Positions 12,876 to 28,500 of a stretch of DNA of 64,000 nucleotides are shown piece by piece. The notes beneath the pieces are model-generated. The model saw nothing but the letters and a program-made list of their open reading frames with translations. It had not been told where the DNA came from and did not search any database. Source of the DNA: Owenia fusiformis (lineage: Eukaryota; Annelida; Polychaeta; Sabellida; Oweniidae); NCBI GenBank assembly GCA_903813345.2, contig CAIIXF020000003.1, positions 20,288,931 to 20,352,930 of the forward strand, in the 5' to 3' direction. How positions within the stretch are numbered: the first letter of the stretch is position 1; each line of letters opens with the position of its first letter. The position numbers and the translations under genes are program-made.

Positions 12876-13414
12876 TTACGAAATTACTTCAAATTTTTAC
12901 ACACGTTACATGATAAGAGGTTCTCGAGCCATCTTGCTTTCTGGCGGCCAGATCATTGATAAATCTTGTCATTGCGATTCCAGGAAAATTAACAACTTTT
13001 CGGAATTACTTACGATAACCAATTTTATAAACAGGCCTCATTTGCCATTGGAATCGATCTCATGATGTTCGCTTTTGTTTTATGATTATTCTGTGCAAGT
13101 TTGGATAGCGTAACTTAAATAGTTATACCGTAGTTTCCAAATGATTATGTTGAACCGAAAAAACTGCCATGGATTTAAAATTTTACTTTGCGCATGTGCA
13201 GCTCTGAGAAAACATGTGCTAGTGTTTGTTCACGTGATCATAGCCTGCAATTTGATTGGACATCATATAATAATGACCATAATTCAAATAAATTATGTTC
13301 ATGAATACCAAGTAAAACCAACGTATTATTGGCGCGACTCAGTTCTTTTGAGCTAAACGAAGCAAAAAGGGGCATTGAATTATTTGGTTAAAAGTTATTA
13401 TTATTTGAGTTAAA

Positions 13415-13544
13415 ATGGAAGGAAACGTACAAGAAGTGAAACGTGTTGCGGTGATTGGTGCCGGGTGTGCAGGTCTAGTTGCTCTAAAGGAATGCCTGGA
13501 GGGAAATCTACAAGTAGTTTGCTTTGAGAAAAACAATAAAATAG
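13415..13544 (+). CDS. FMO exon 1 (start, FAD-binding motif)
   Basis: Encodes residues 1-43, including the Rossmann beta-strand RVAVIGAGCAG and a downstream acidic FEK that would contact the FAD ribose. The ATG at 13415 is preceded by TAAA and is the only in-frame start before the FAD motif. The donor is ATAG/GTTAGT, leaving phase 1. The short distance from ATG to GxGxxG is normal for FMOs. Confidence 0.92.
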
Positions 13545-16500
13545 GTTAGTTATTATAGGTTATAAGTTGTATTATATTTGCACATTTCCTTTATACGGAA
13601 GATGGGAAATTATAATAAGTATCTAAAATACATATTATATCCCCAAAAATAGATGAACTTGAAATGCATTTTTAATTTCATTTTCAGATATGTTTTTAAA
13701 TCACTATCCTTGTATAAACCTAATAATTATCTTACTAGAGTATTTAACAATGGTGTTGTATGCTGGTTCTTAGGAGCAAAACATTAAATTTCCAAAACCC
13801 TCGACTTCTTTCTGTAATTCCATTTTCAAGTGACAATGTTAATTAATATATTATTATCTGATCTGTATCTGGGTAAATATCACACTTTATTCTTTATTTA
13901 AAGATTGTTATGTGAAATATCAGAACACATGAAATCTAGTCTTGTGCTATTTGACGCGTTTTTCTTGGTGAAGTTCCCGCCAAATGTCAAATGAATCGGA
14001 ATGATCATACTTCTTTTACTTCCTTTTTAGATTTCGGATTATACTAACAATTAAAAGATGTGTATAACTATCGAAGGCTTAGAAAAAAAGAATATTTTGG
14101 AAGAATAACATCAATTAGATTCCTTTCCATCAATTAAATGCAATAAATACACTTTCGCTTTCTTATTAAATGTGAAAGTGCTCTTATAACGAGAGTGAAA
14201 GTATTTGGTCGTTGATAGGAGTCCCCCAAAACAAATGTCACAATGAATATATCCATACTCCATACCATCTAATCCGGAAATCAAATGTAACGTGACATAG
14301 TTTTTCCTAACAAGATAATCTTGGAGAAACCCCAAACTCACAGCCTGGTATCGAAAGATTTGTCTGCTGTGGCGGAGCATGCTATTTTTCATAAAACACT
14401 AAGAATACTTCACAATTTATTTGTTGACTCATATGTTTTGTCATATCAAAGAAAATAACTTATTCAATTCAATGGATACATCATTTGCGGATAAACTTCA
14501 CTTCTGTTTGAAGCCCAATAACGCTAGGAGTAAAAGCTATCGAAAACGGCGCCAGAGTATCATACTCTAAAATGTACCATTTCTTTTTTAACTTTTTAAT
14601 GGTATGATAAAGTGACACGATCATATTTATATATGTTTTCAGTATAACTCTAAATGTTTGTTAGATCTGGATGTATTGAGTCTTTCTAATTTTTTTTTTA
14701 TAAAAAATGATTTTTATTCATTTTTGTCCGCTGTGACGGAGCAAAAGTGAACTGTGAAACTGCTCCAGCACAGCGGACAAAAAAAATTAAACATAAGACC
14801 AAATACATCAATATCTCATTTATACCTTCAGAGTTTTGCTAAAAACTTATGTTTTTATCGTGTCACTATATCGTGCAATTAAAATGTTAAAAAAGAAATG
14901 GAACATTTTGGAGTATGATAATCCGGTGCCATTTTCGATAGCTTTTCCTCTTAGGGTTATGGGACTTCAAACAGAAGTGAGAGTTATCCACAAATGATAT
15001 TTCCATTGCATGGAACAAGTAATTTTCTTTGGTATAACGAAACATACGAGTTAAAAATAAATTTTGATGTATTCTTAGTGTTTTTATGGAAAATTACATG
15101 CTCCGTCACATCGGACAAATCTTTCGATACCAGCCCGGGAAACTGTTAGTGAAAAAGTTATATCACATTTATATACAAAATTAATTCTAACTTGGGTATA
15201 TGATACGCGTCCTATCATATTGCAATAGATTCCCCATATTAATACAAATATATGATAATAATAATGGCGTATAATTTCTTCAAGAAATAAAACTAAAAAC
15301 GGCAAGTTATTGTAATTGAATTAAACGGTCCCTTATTGATGACACTGGACGAAGTGTTTCTGAAAATTGCCAAAAATAGGAGTCATTGTAGCAGTTCCAA
15401 CTCCTTAATTCTATTATAAAGGATAGGTATCGATATGGTGAACTGAATTCAACAATGTTTTTCTCTTAAACCAATTATTGAAAACATCCTGTAAAAGAAC
15501 ACGGTCCTTTATGTAGTGTTGACTGATTGGCAACAATTTAATGCCAAAATTATATATACGTATATTCTATATAACTCTTTTTGTTAACGTTTTTTGTTAA
15601 CGTTTTTTGTTTTTAGTACAATTGTTTTTTTGTTCCTTTCTACCAATTCTTGAGAATGGAATAACATGTCTAAATTTAAACCTTTTATTTCATTAACAAG
15701 ATACTTTTTTAAAATCAACCAAACTTTCCCTTGTACAATTACAATATTGAGAGACCTAAACACGTTGTGTTTATGTCGATTTGTTCCAATGAGGTTCGGA
15801 TAGATGTTTCATTTCATTCCGAACCTATTTTATTATTTTTATTTATTAGGATAAAACGCTTTTACAACAGCGGCACTACTAAAATTTAGTGTGCATCCAA
15901 AGAGACTAAAATACATATGTTATGATTCGGTCAGTACGTAATTATATTTAATTATATATAATTACTTTATTATTTATTTGTTATTTATATCTAATATAAA
16001 ATAACAATTTATATTCAGCATATTCCAACATTGTAAAGATCTTGCTGTATTCTTATGATTAATTACTATTTAGACCTCAGTTTGCTTTAGTGCAGGGGAA
16101 TCCCTACGCTACTATATTCAGCCAAAATAAAGATATATCAGAAGAATTCTGACAAGTTAAAACTTCCAAGAACCAATCACAACTCAGAATTACGATTTGA
16201 ATCTTGCTTACATAAGCATGAAATCAGCAATATTCTTACTTATATTTGCACAATTTTGACAGGTAAAATAATGTATTTTACCTGGTATATAAAGAAGTTG
16301 GCAAGATCTGTTGATTCAGTATAGTTTTACTCACTCATAACGATGCTCAACAATTGATGAAAGGAGAAACAATAACAAGCGAATCTACCGAAACTCTGCT
16401 GGCCGAATCAATCTCAAGAAGAATTGGAATTTGAAATAAAATTAGGAAACAAAACAAAGGAGTTGTGTTCGATAAGGTAGTCAGGAACCCTGCGAGTACC

Positions 16501-19500
16501 GAAGGACCACAAGATCCCGAAGCAACAGTTACGATACGTAACACATACATACAATAGGTTTAAATCATTAAAAATACATTTCTTTAAAAATTCGTAAACA
16601 CATTTCTCAATTTTTTTTATTTGGTCCTGCCCCCATGTGCCTATGTAAAGTGAATCACCGATAATCCATTGTAGCTTATCGTTAAGGCTCGCTGATAAGT
16701 ATTCACCTACAAGGGCAACGTCACATGAAGAGATTAGATTGTTAATGAACAGGTTTCTTTTATCCTGGAGGACGGGGCAAATGAACAGGCGATGGGACAT
16801 AGAGTCATAAGAATTGGAGGGACATAATTTACAAAAGCCGTCACTTTTATTCCACCTTTTAAGGTCTGATTCTAATTTAAAGCAACCCGACCTAGCTAAG
16901 AATTTTTGTCTTGCTCCTTGGAAGTTGAATGGTTTTTTAGGTACTCTTCTTGGAAGACATGTCTCTTATAAAGGGATACGGATTGCCGGTCGCAAATTGA
17001 TGAAAACAATTCCTTAGTAGTAATTTCGTATTTTTATATTTGGTATTGATACGACTTTAAATTTTTCTTCATTTCGCTTGTGTTTGGAAGGAGGACTCCT
17101 GCTCCATGCAATATTGAAGGAAGGAACATGTTATTATACATGGTGTTACCAAATTGAATTCGTTGGATATTACAATGTTTGTTGAGGGTTGAGGTTATGT
17201 AACCTTTGAGCTTTTTTGATTTTAAACCAAGAATATTATTAATATGGTGCCAGTCTTTCAGTGTTTTGTCAAAATAAACGCCAAGGTACTTATATGTTTT
17301 TACTTCATTGAGGGAGAGCTCACCAAGCTTCCAAAGTTTATGTTTGTTAACTATGATAAAAACAAAAGAAGTGTCTGGTGTGTTTTCTAAAACAATATAG
17401 AGATAAGTATATATATATTTTTCAAATTATAATATTACCATCCAAAAGATGACAATTAAATTGACGATGCGTAAAATGTTTCAGAATGTTTTGATGATTG
17501 GTTTAAGAGAAACGTGTGTTCAAAAAGTTCACCATATCGATACCACTCCTTTCTGTTTTCTTTACAAAAAATAAGGGTGAGTATCCTCTTCAAATATGTA
17601 AGTAAAATCAGTATTATATATTCACAGCAACATGCTGTAAAAGGCTTTGAAAGGGAGTTAAAAACGATTTAGTTGGCATAGATATATACAACCTTTAAAT
17701 GTATCTAGCTCATTATCCATTACTAAAATCTCCAGTACTAATGTTTGTTTTTTGATCACTCTTACTAATTTTGAGATATCAGTGTCCAAAAAGTAGATCT
17801 ACAAAAATTAATAGAGAAAACTTTTTGAATTTGAATATTTAAATACCAAGCTCGAATCTATGATTTTTTCTGATTTTTCCGATCCTGACACAACACTTAC
17901 ACATTTTTCTTTGAGTAAACATATAGGTCTAGTAAAGATTAACTTAACTTTTGACATAGTTTAGAGATAGTCCAGTGTTACGCGGTATATGGCATACATT
18001 TATGGTTGCGCGGTATTTGTGTTACAAGCAAATATGGCATACTCACCTGCCACGGTGTATAACCCAAACGCTCCTACATGCACGACGGAGCGTTTCATTA
18101 CTGAAATTAAACAAAGAAACGCTCCGGAGTAGGAAAACTGACTGGCGGGAATGATGAGCCGTCTGACGATTTTCCCAATAATGGGAATGAGAGGTATGAG
18201 TTACATATTTCGAGTATACCATTCGATGGGTGTGATATTCATGTTGTACTTGACTGTCTGTTGACGTTTGAAGCAATTAGGAAGAGCTGTACGAAGCAGT
18301 ATAGTTATCAAAATTCAAAAACGTATTTGTCATTCTACCGGTCAAAACCCCTTTTGTCGATACATGTGATTAGTTGAGCTAAGATTAGAGCACCAACGTA
18401 TATTTTAGTCAAATTCCAATGCTTCAACGCACCATACATTACCGTAATAGTGATTTGATGACCGAAAATCCAGTCTTAAAAATGATGACATTCTCATATT
18501 CAAGAAACGCTCCGATCTGGTTAACACAGTGAACTGGAAACGCTCCGGTAGTCTAGATCAGTTTAGGAAATATATAGCTTGCCTTTTCTTTTCAGGATGA
18601 GAAAGAAAAGATCTATTATACCCCTTGGCATTAATAGAAGAAAGATTAATTCACATATAAATTTTCGTTTTTTTCTATAGTTTTATGATTTAGCACATAT
18701 GTAGGCATGACATCATCTAATGTAGGCTTAAATCAGCTAGTTGCACGTTTAGCACCACCAGGTTCAGATGTTTCAATTTGCCTAATAGGCCATCAGCTTC
18801 ACCCCAAAATTTAGGTTATCGGTATCAAATCAGGGGAATAATCGCCATAGTGATTTTTGGGAAGGTTAAGACCTCTAGAGTAAGAAACTATGTGATAGCA
18901 TTGCCACAGTTGTAGCTAAATGGGTGTTATCACCCATTTTTCAAAATGGCCGCCGGTGCACGTGTTACAATATAAGAATGGGTATATCTAAGCACACTGA
19001 GATGCAGAAACTGTGATTTTAGGGCCTATTTTGAGGTTTTAGGGGTCAAGGATTTCATTTATGCCAAAATCTAAGTCATCAAGCAATTACTTCTTATAGA
19101 AATCCAAGATGGTCACCAAAATGGGTGCCAAAACGAATACGGGTATGTAACCATCGATTAAAGCTCAAAGAACAGTTAAGAACAGTGATTTTGGAGATCA
19201 TGTCACAGTTCTCGAGTCAAGGATCTCATTTATGTCTAAATCAGAGTCATCAAATAATAAACTTTTCATAGAAATACAAAATGGCCACCAAAATGGATGC
19301 CAGAACGATTGCCAGTATGTAACCATTGATTTAAGCTCGAAGGAGAGTTAAGAACAGTGATTTTGGAGATCATGCCACAGTTCTAGAGTCAAGGATTTCA
19401 TTTATGTCTAAATTGGAGTCATCAAATAATAACCTTTTCATAGAAATACAAGATGGCCGCTAAAATGGGTGCCAAAATGAATATGTAACTATTGATTTAA

Positions 19501-22500
19501 GCTCAAAAAACAGTGATTTTGGAGATCATGTCTTGGTTTTAAGGGTCAAAGATTCCATTTATGTCTAAATCTAAGTCATCAAACAATTACTTTTATAGAA
19601 ATCCAAGATGGCCACCAAAATGGATGCCAAAATGAATATGTAACTATTGATTGAAGCTAAAAGAACAGTTAAGAACAGTAATTTTGGAGACTCTGTCTAT
19701 TTTGTAGGGGCCAAGGATTTTATTTATGTCTAAATCTAAGTAATCAAATAATAACTACTTCTTATAGAAATCCAAGATGGCCACCAAAATGGGTGCTGAA
19801 ATGAATATGTAACTATTGATCTAAGCTCAAAGAACAGTTAAGGACAGTGATTTTGGAGACCATGTCCAGGTTTAAGAGGCCAAGAATAACTATTTTGTAT
19901 ATAATTAAGTCATAAAACAATTCCTTTATTTTGATATCCAAGATGACCGACCACCAAAATGGCTCCAGAGTCACGATTTTGAAGACTGACTAAAATGTTC
20001 ATCTTCATCAAACTCTTTCTGGTTTATCATACACTTGTCTTTGAGGAATTTCTTGTGCTTGATCTTCTCCATCCAATAATCTACTTCTTCCCATGGGCAG
20101 TCTACTTCTTTCTATAGTCAATGTTTATGATACTGAGCCACCACAAAACTAAGGGAAAGGAAGGCAAATTACAGTAATATTGCTAATGCGATGATCATAA
20201 GATTTTATTTCGCAAATCTTCATGTAATTGTTTGTTCTTATTTGACCTTTTATAATATAAACACTTTGGCATCCATCTTGAATTCTGATATTAATCACAG
20301 ATTGTTTGGTGATCTATGTGGTTAAATGGATATGAATTCAGTTTGGAGGCCATCTTGGATATCCATATAAATAAAATATTTGTTGATTTTATTAAAGACA
20401 AAATTAAAATCATTGACCCCACAAACTTAAAATATCAAAAATTAATGTTCTAACTCCTCTATATGTTTGGATAATAAATCTTATTTTCACTTCGGCAGCA
20501 ATGATGGAAGCCATCTTGGATCCAAATAAAGGAATTAGTTATAGTTTTAGACATAACTAGAATTCTTGACACCAAAAATCTTGACATGGTCTCAAATTAC
20601 TGTTATAAACTGTTCTTTGAGCTTAAATCAACATTAACTTGTTATTGGCACCCATTTTGGTGACCACCTTGGATTTCTATGAAAAGCAATTATTCGATGA
20701 CTCAGATTTAGACATAAATGAAACCCTTGACCCCTAAAACCTAGACATTGTCTCCAAAATCACTGTTCTTAACTGTTCTTTGAGCTTAAATCAATAGTTA
20801 AATATTCATTTTGGCACCCATTTTGATGGCCATCTTGGATTTCTATATAAAGTAATTGTTTGATGACTTAGATTTAGACATAAATGAAATCCTTGATCCT
20901 TTAAACCAAGACATTGTCGCCAAAATAACTGTTCTCAACTGTTCTCTGAGCTTAAATCAATCAGTTACATATTCATTTTGGCACCCATTTTGGTGGCCAT
21001 CTTGGATTTCTATGTAAAGTAATTGTTTGATGACTCAGATTTAGACATAAATGAAATCCTTGACCCCTAAAACGCAGACATGTGCTCCAAAATCACTGTT
21101 CTTAACTATTCTTTGAGCTTAAATCAATAGTTGAATATTCATTTTGGCACCCATTTTGGTGGCCATCTTGGAACTTTTATTTAAAGTAATTGTTTGATGA
21201 CTTAGATTTAGACATAAGTCAAATCCTTGACCCTTAAAACCTAGATATGGTCTCCAAAATCACTGTTTTTAACTGTTCTTTGAGCTCAAATCAATAGTTA
21301 CATATTCGATTTGGCATCCATTTTGGTGGCCATCTTGGATTTCTATGAAAAGTAATTATTTGATGACTCAGATTTAGACATAAATCAAATCCTTGACCCC
21401 TAAAACGTAGACATGGGCTCCAAAATCACTGTTCTTAAGTGATTCTTGAGCATTAACAGTAGTTACATATCCGTTTTTGCACCCATTTTGGTGGCCATCT
21501 TGGATTTCTATGAGAAACAATTGTTTGATGACTTAGATTTAGACATAAATGAAATCCTTGACCCCTAAAACCTAGACATAGGTCCTAAAATCACAGTTTT
21601 TGCATCTCAATGTGCTTAGATATACACACTCTTGTATTGTGACACGTACACTGACGGCCATTTTGAAAAATGGGTGATAACACCCATTTAGCTACAACTG
21701 TCACAAGACAAAATCGTGTTTAATAATTTGCAATAAACTGCTTATTACCATCTTACTCGGTGCTTAGTTGTCGCTATCCTTGATTATTGATACACTTATT
21801 TGGAAGGTTACTTCTGCTTACCCCTAGGTATTGATACACGTATCCGTGGTTTTTAGGCCCGAATACCGAGGTTTATCTTTTTAATTATCGTGTCTTATTC
21901 TATTGCATTAATATGTTGTTAACTTTAGAACTACGCGCGTGATATGATAGGCCTACATTCTGACATTTATTTGAATATGCTACATGTATATGCTTGGTTT
22001 TTGGACTGATAACGAGTAGTAAGTATCGATGTGTTTAGCTAAATGGAAGCGTGATAATCCATAAAGCTAGATAAGGACAATTCGTTTAAAAGAAAGCTAC
22101 ACTTTATAAATCTATTAATAAAAATGTAATATTTTAAGAAAAATAGATTTTTAGATTTACCAGACGCCAGCAAGGTGTTGTGGTTTACGATATTAATTGA
22201 AATTGCAGATTAAATATTCTTATTTAAAGACGTCTTTATGCAAAAAGTCTGATCTATTTAAGACATCAGTATTCTCAGAAATTGGTTATCCGAAGTGGAT
22301 ACCAAGTTCTGACCAGCAGACAAACAATCGGAGACATAAGTTATGTTTGTTTATTTAACGGTCAGACTTGTTGACTTGCCGATCCGTATTTTCAACTTTG
22401 TGCGAACACGTTCTGTTTATTATTCCTTTATACTTTGTATTTGCTGAGCAATGACTGATTTGATAGTTTTATTCAAAAATTTTATTGTCCATTTTTTATA

Positions 22501-25500
22501 TTTTTAATAAGTGATGTTTGATAAGTAAAAAAATTAAGAAATGGTGTAATTCTTTGTGGTAAATCATAAGATTGATTATGTCTAACCATGAGATAATGAA
22601 ATGACTGAGGTAAGATATATATAAGCATTTGTTATGGAAGACATATTATCAATATATCAGGTATATCACATATAAAAATAAATACAGCGTTGTTGCAAAT
22701 TGAGCAATTGTTTTAATAATATAATAAACGGGGCCGTTGGAAGAAACATTACAACATATTGATATTGAGCGTCATGTGTTGTTTGAACTGTCTTGTCGCT
22801 CATAATTACATCAGCCAGTTGTCCATGATCCGGCGTTTCTCAGTCTGGTATGCTTTACTGATTTTAGGAATGGTTGCAAAACGGCAAGATTTCCCATGTT
22901 ATGTCCTTTTAATGGCCATTTTGTATGCCTTTTATTTCCACACCATGTTTTGATTTTGCCTTGATGCTATTGTGTCATAGTGTTTTTGCTTTAAAAAAGC
23001 AAGAAATATCAACTTTTTAATTAAAGAAATGTTGGTTAATCTCTTGTTGTAAATCACATTGTTGATGATGTTAACGGACCATGAGATAACATATTGTCAG
23101 GGGAAAGATATCAATAATATAAAATAAATATTATAGATATTAATTGTTTGCACTGAAGTAATGTGACTATTCTAGCGAATCAGGTAGATATTTCTACGGT
23201 TTTCCGGTTTTTCCGTAATGAAAGCATTTATTTTTCGTTTCCATTAATTTGACTAGTAGGGTCGTTGATAAACACATTAAAACTGTAAAAGTATTTATTG
23301 GAAGTACTTGTTTTAACTGTCTTGTCGCCTCTCTTTTTGACTCTCAAAGTCAAATGGCATAGCCGTAGCCAGGGGGGGGGGGGGTGCGATGTATAACCAA
23401 TAAAATAGAACCATGAAATAGAAGAAGAGAAAGAAGCTTCAAGCTCAATTTTGAAGGAAGTTGCATCTTTTGGCCTGCTTTTGCCACGATTGCACCCCTC
23501 TCCCGAATGAAAACCGAGATTGTTTTTCTTGGCAATCGTATCCCCCCTGACTGAAAGTTGGCTATGCCCCTGAACATGGATAATAGGGGCACTATTACCA
23601 TGCGTACAGAGTCTAGTTATAAACTATAAGAAGACGAAACTCTCTTTTTCATACACATGCCTGCATAACAATCGGAGACAGAAGTTTTAACATTGTCCAT
23701 CAAAAATAATAAGAATCTAACATTTAATGATAACAAAAGGATTAATTGCTATATAGTCTTTGTTTTTTAACTGCGGACGTATACCAACATCACCTTGATT
23801 ACAGAAAAGATTATCTAACAGTCTAGAATTGCTCCTGGGTTTTAATTACAGTTTATGAATAGAGTTATTTTTGCCTCTATTCTCATTTTTAAACCGGTCT
23901 CTGTTTGCTTATCCATTATTTGTGATAAATTATTTCAGTTAGAGTCGAAATCAAACACCAAATAAACCGGATTAAAATAAGCCAGTCTGATTGCGAATTT
24001 GCAAATCCTGTAAAAGTAACTTAAAGCCGCCTTTTAATTAGAGAAAACAATAAGCTTATCCATCTGATTAAGAAGAAATCAATGCTATTTGATTCGTGCA
24101 TTATCTTCAAGCAAGCCAGTAAGACAATCAACGATCTGGCGTTTTGTTTAATCCCCGCCAGTTTAAATTCAATATTGACCAATGCATGACTTAATATTTT
24201 CATTCTACAAACATTGCAGTGTTTTAATGATTGTATAAACCACATTGTTACCATCCCCGATGCACCATCAGGCCTGTCTCTCAACCCAAAGTTGTATATC
24301 TGTAATTTGGGGGGGGGGCGACGTTCATGTAGAAATATACAATAATTATGTCCGTGTAAAAGCTAAAATTATAAAAAATCTAATTTCAAAGTCATTCTAT
24401 TCATGGAAGCGTCAAGTTATGAAAAACAATGCTAAACACTAAAATAAACAAATCGACTAGATTACTTTTGAAAACTTCCTGAGAGGAAATGGACAAATGT
24501 ATTTTCCTAACTCATGAGAACATCTGTCTGATTGAAATACTATTTTTCTAAATACAATATAAATGAATAAATCTTGGTTGCAAAATAATGCTGAGCCTAA
24601 TAAAAAATTCAAATACCTTCTTTTGCAAATTCCTGAAGAAACTAAAGGATTACAGGTTTGGTTAGAATAAACTGCTTAAATTGTACATTTTAAAACTTTT
24701 AGTGTGATTTGAAACCCGGGATTTGAAACAAGTTTGTATTGAAGGTCTGTTACAGAGGGGGCATACAATGTTCCATTTACTCACCCCTCATCTCCCATAC
24801 CCGATCTTATTTATGTCTCCAGTTTGTTTCTTGTATATTAATATTTGAAATCAAGTCATTAAGAATGCCAGGGGCCAGTTTGGGGGTTTGATTCTAGTTA
24901 TTTTCTTTAGTCATAGTCTGACTTATTTGAAAATATGGAAATTCGGAAGATACCAATTACCTATTTCAAATGGCAACATAGTGAAATTTTAGCACAAGAG
25001 CACGAATCAATAGTTTAAAGCAAAAGCATTTGAATATTGTAATTTAAAGCGTTTAAACTTTCATGAGATTATACTTTTGGTTCCCATGATTTGACATCTT
25101 TGATCACCTGCAGTTAAGTATCTAGAAAAACGTTGCTACTGTAATTAACTGTTAGACGCAGACGATCTTTTTTCCTTCACACAATATACATGTACATATT
25201 CACAAAAGGCATTCCCAGCTAAATCACACGAATTGGTGTGATTGTGTAATTGATGTGTTATAATCTCTTTTTTATTGAATAAACCTTAAACTTTTCTTCA
25301 AACTTAACACATTGCCCTTGGTATATAACCAATATCCCCCGGAACCCCTCTCAATAAATACCCTGTATGATTAAATCGAGTTACAAGCCCTCCTGACAGT
25401 TGTTAAAGTGGATTGTACAGGGTCTTGAATAACTAGTATGATTTACATGTAAAACAAAATGGTAATCGCGCATTTGTTGGTGAATGCTCAAGATTTGCTG

Positions 25501-28500
25501 CACAATCATTCTCCGATTCAACAGTGGTGCAAAAAGCCATCCTTTGATCATTTGTTTAATCTAAAGTTCATGTAATGAGGATTAGAAAAATAATGTGAAG
25601 TCTTAAATAATAATCTCTGCTGAAAATGATACCCTTATACTTGCAAAATCAAACCCCGACTCGACATATTTCTAGTGATGCAATGAACGACCTGCGATTT
25701 TTAACAAACGCCAAATCCCAACCGCCGAACGTTAACACTTAATGCTGAATATTAACACATTAAAAAGTGACAAGAAACAAAAGGATTGTCTTCAAAATGC
25801 CAAACAGCCCCTGGAAACAGTCACATGTTTATTTCTATGCTACCGTATATCGATGGAAAATATGTTAAAACTAACTTTAAACAATATCAAGTTGGTCTAT
25901 TTTTAAAATTAATAATCTTGCATATAAGTGGCTTATCAGATCAATGATCAATCACTTATTCCATTTTAATCTTACAGGTCGGGAGGGAGCTGTGGGGGGT
26001 TACATATAATGAAATTCCTACATGCAAGATCATTTTCACATGTGCAGATACATGTATGATTAATAAAGTCGATGCCATGAGATTTGTGATTGGGTTTTAT
26101 CGAAAAGAATATCACCAAAATATTTTATCATCGTGTAGAAAGTCCAATCTAAAATCTGGTAAATGTGTTGCATTTATTGAAGCAATAACACTGTAATTAA
26201 TACCACTGTAAAACTATATTGCAAATGTTTGATATGAAATTCGATTGTCAGGAGTACGAAATACACATCAATACTTTTACATAATATCCAGTGTATTATA
26301 ATAAGATGTTATAACAAAGTCAATTGAAAAACTTCAGTTTCAGTAAAACTAGTTGTAAAACTCCCTAAATCTGTTAAAGGGAAGCCCGGGGGAAGCCTTC
26401 ATTCAAGCACTGACGTTTAAGTTTATGTTTAAGAGGAAGAATTCAGTATCCCGTGTGTTCACTACCCCCCTCCCATCCCAAATTATTTAACTTCATGTAT
26501 GCTCCAATGTGTTTCATTTCTGTGATTGATAAATGTAATCAATATGATAGCTCTATATTACTAAATTCTTAAGTCGCCAGGAGGCGTTACTTAAAAGTGC
26601 CTCTTCGAATCTCAGCCTGAAAAACAATTCCTAGCCGATCTCCTGTAATCAAGTTAAACATTCCCAGTTATGAAAACAATGAAATTGATATCACTGATTG
26701 ATTGGACAAGTATTAGAAATTTGTCTCCAATTGTAATACATACAGATGTATCGTATTTTGAAATCCTGGGGATATGCATTAAGTGAAGCAAATCTGAAAA
26801 GTTTCATCTTAAACATAACCAAAATTAAGCACAGAGCTACATTTTGCACTTTGGAACTTTCAACGTGTATCTAGTTTTTTGAAGCTCCGGCCACCGTACG
26901 CCCCTCGTAGAGAAAATGTGCGCAAGGTTTAATTTTAATCTTATTGAATTATGTTAATTAGTTGCTTGGATGGTAGATTGTTTGTTTGCTTGCTTATCTG
27001 CACGATTGCTTGCTTGATTGACCGTTTACTTGCTTACATTCTTTTTTTGTTGCTTAGTTGCTTCCTTGGTTTCTTTGCTGGATTAGAGTTTGATTAGTTA
27101 CTTGATTGGTTGGTTTGTCGGTTGTTTGCTTGCTTTATTTGTAAGTTGCATGTTTTTTTTACTTGCTTAGTTTCCTGCTTGCTTTGATGGTCGTTTGCTT
27201 GCTTGCTTGGTTGCTTGCGTGGTTGGTTGCTAGGTTATTTATTTGAAACTTGTCTAAATATCCATAGGCTTAGCCAGGGGGGGGGGGGGTGCGAATAAGA
27301 ATAAGACCCTGAGAAAGAGGAGAAAAAGAACTTTAAAGCTTTTTATTTGAAGCTTCTAGCTCAATTTGGAATGAAGTTGCATCTAATTTTGTAAAATTCA
27401 ATATAAAAATCATTTTTTGGCTGGTTTATGTCACAATCGCACCCCCCGATTATGTCACAATCGCACCCCCCCCCCCCCCCGACTGAAACCCGAAATCTTT
27501 TTGGCGATCGCACCCCCCCTGACTGAAAGCTGACTACGCCCCTGATATCTGTTATTGGCCATAAATAAAACTATATTTATATTGTGAGCATTTATGGGTT
27601 TTGATAATAATTGGCTTTATACATGTATAATTAATCAAATGTCATATTGTATCATGTTGGCTAAATCGTTTCAAGTGAAATATTTAGAACTGAAATCGGG
27701 GTTTGCTTAGTTTGAGTCAGGGAACAATCACACAGACGGATTAATTAATATTTGTTTTGATACATGAGTATTATAGGTTATAGGCAGTATCATGAGAACC
27801 AAGTAAACGTGTATAGGATTATTTTTTGTTTATTCGGAATTGAGTGAACCATTTGTAGTTTTAATTAAGGATCAATAAATACATCTAATCAAGATCAAAT
27901 ATTAGAAATCTATTTTTGACTGGATAAATTTTTGTTCGAATGTCAAACAGAACCTTCACGTTCTTTATTCATTTGGAACTTTGGTTTGAATTATTTCAAT
28001 CAAATGTGTGTTGATACCCCGGGCCAATGCCATTAATTGACAAAATGTTGCAATACATCGCACGCTCGGTCTTAACTGTGTTCATCGACGGGAGCCGAGT
28101 GAACGAAGATGGTTGCAATAGGGGAGGGGGGGGGGGCATTATTGTCTTTATTACAAATTACTTTTACACATTATAACATACATAGTAAACGCGACCCAAT
28201 CGGGGAAGGGATTGGGGTTGTGCACAATTTGCTATCTCTTTATACATGTTTTATTGCCAAATTAATATGAAAACAAGCTGGATTAACATAAATATTTATT
28301 TAGTATTTTGTTACCACACATCAAAAGGCGCATTTGAAGTTCAGAAAATGCAAGAAGACTTGGCTAGATATTATGTACTTATAGATTTATATGTTACGTA
28401 TTTATTTTGTATTCAATTCCAATTCTCGCACTCCTTGAACCACCCCCACCCCTTGGCTACGGGTATAAGTACATTCGGCACACGGAGGGAATAATATTAG

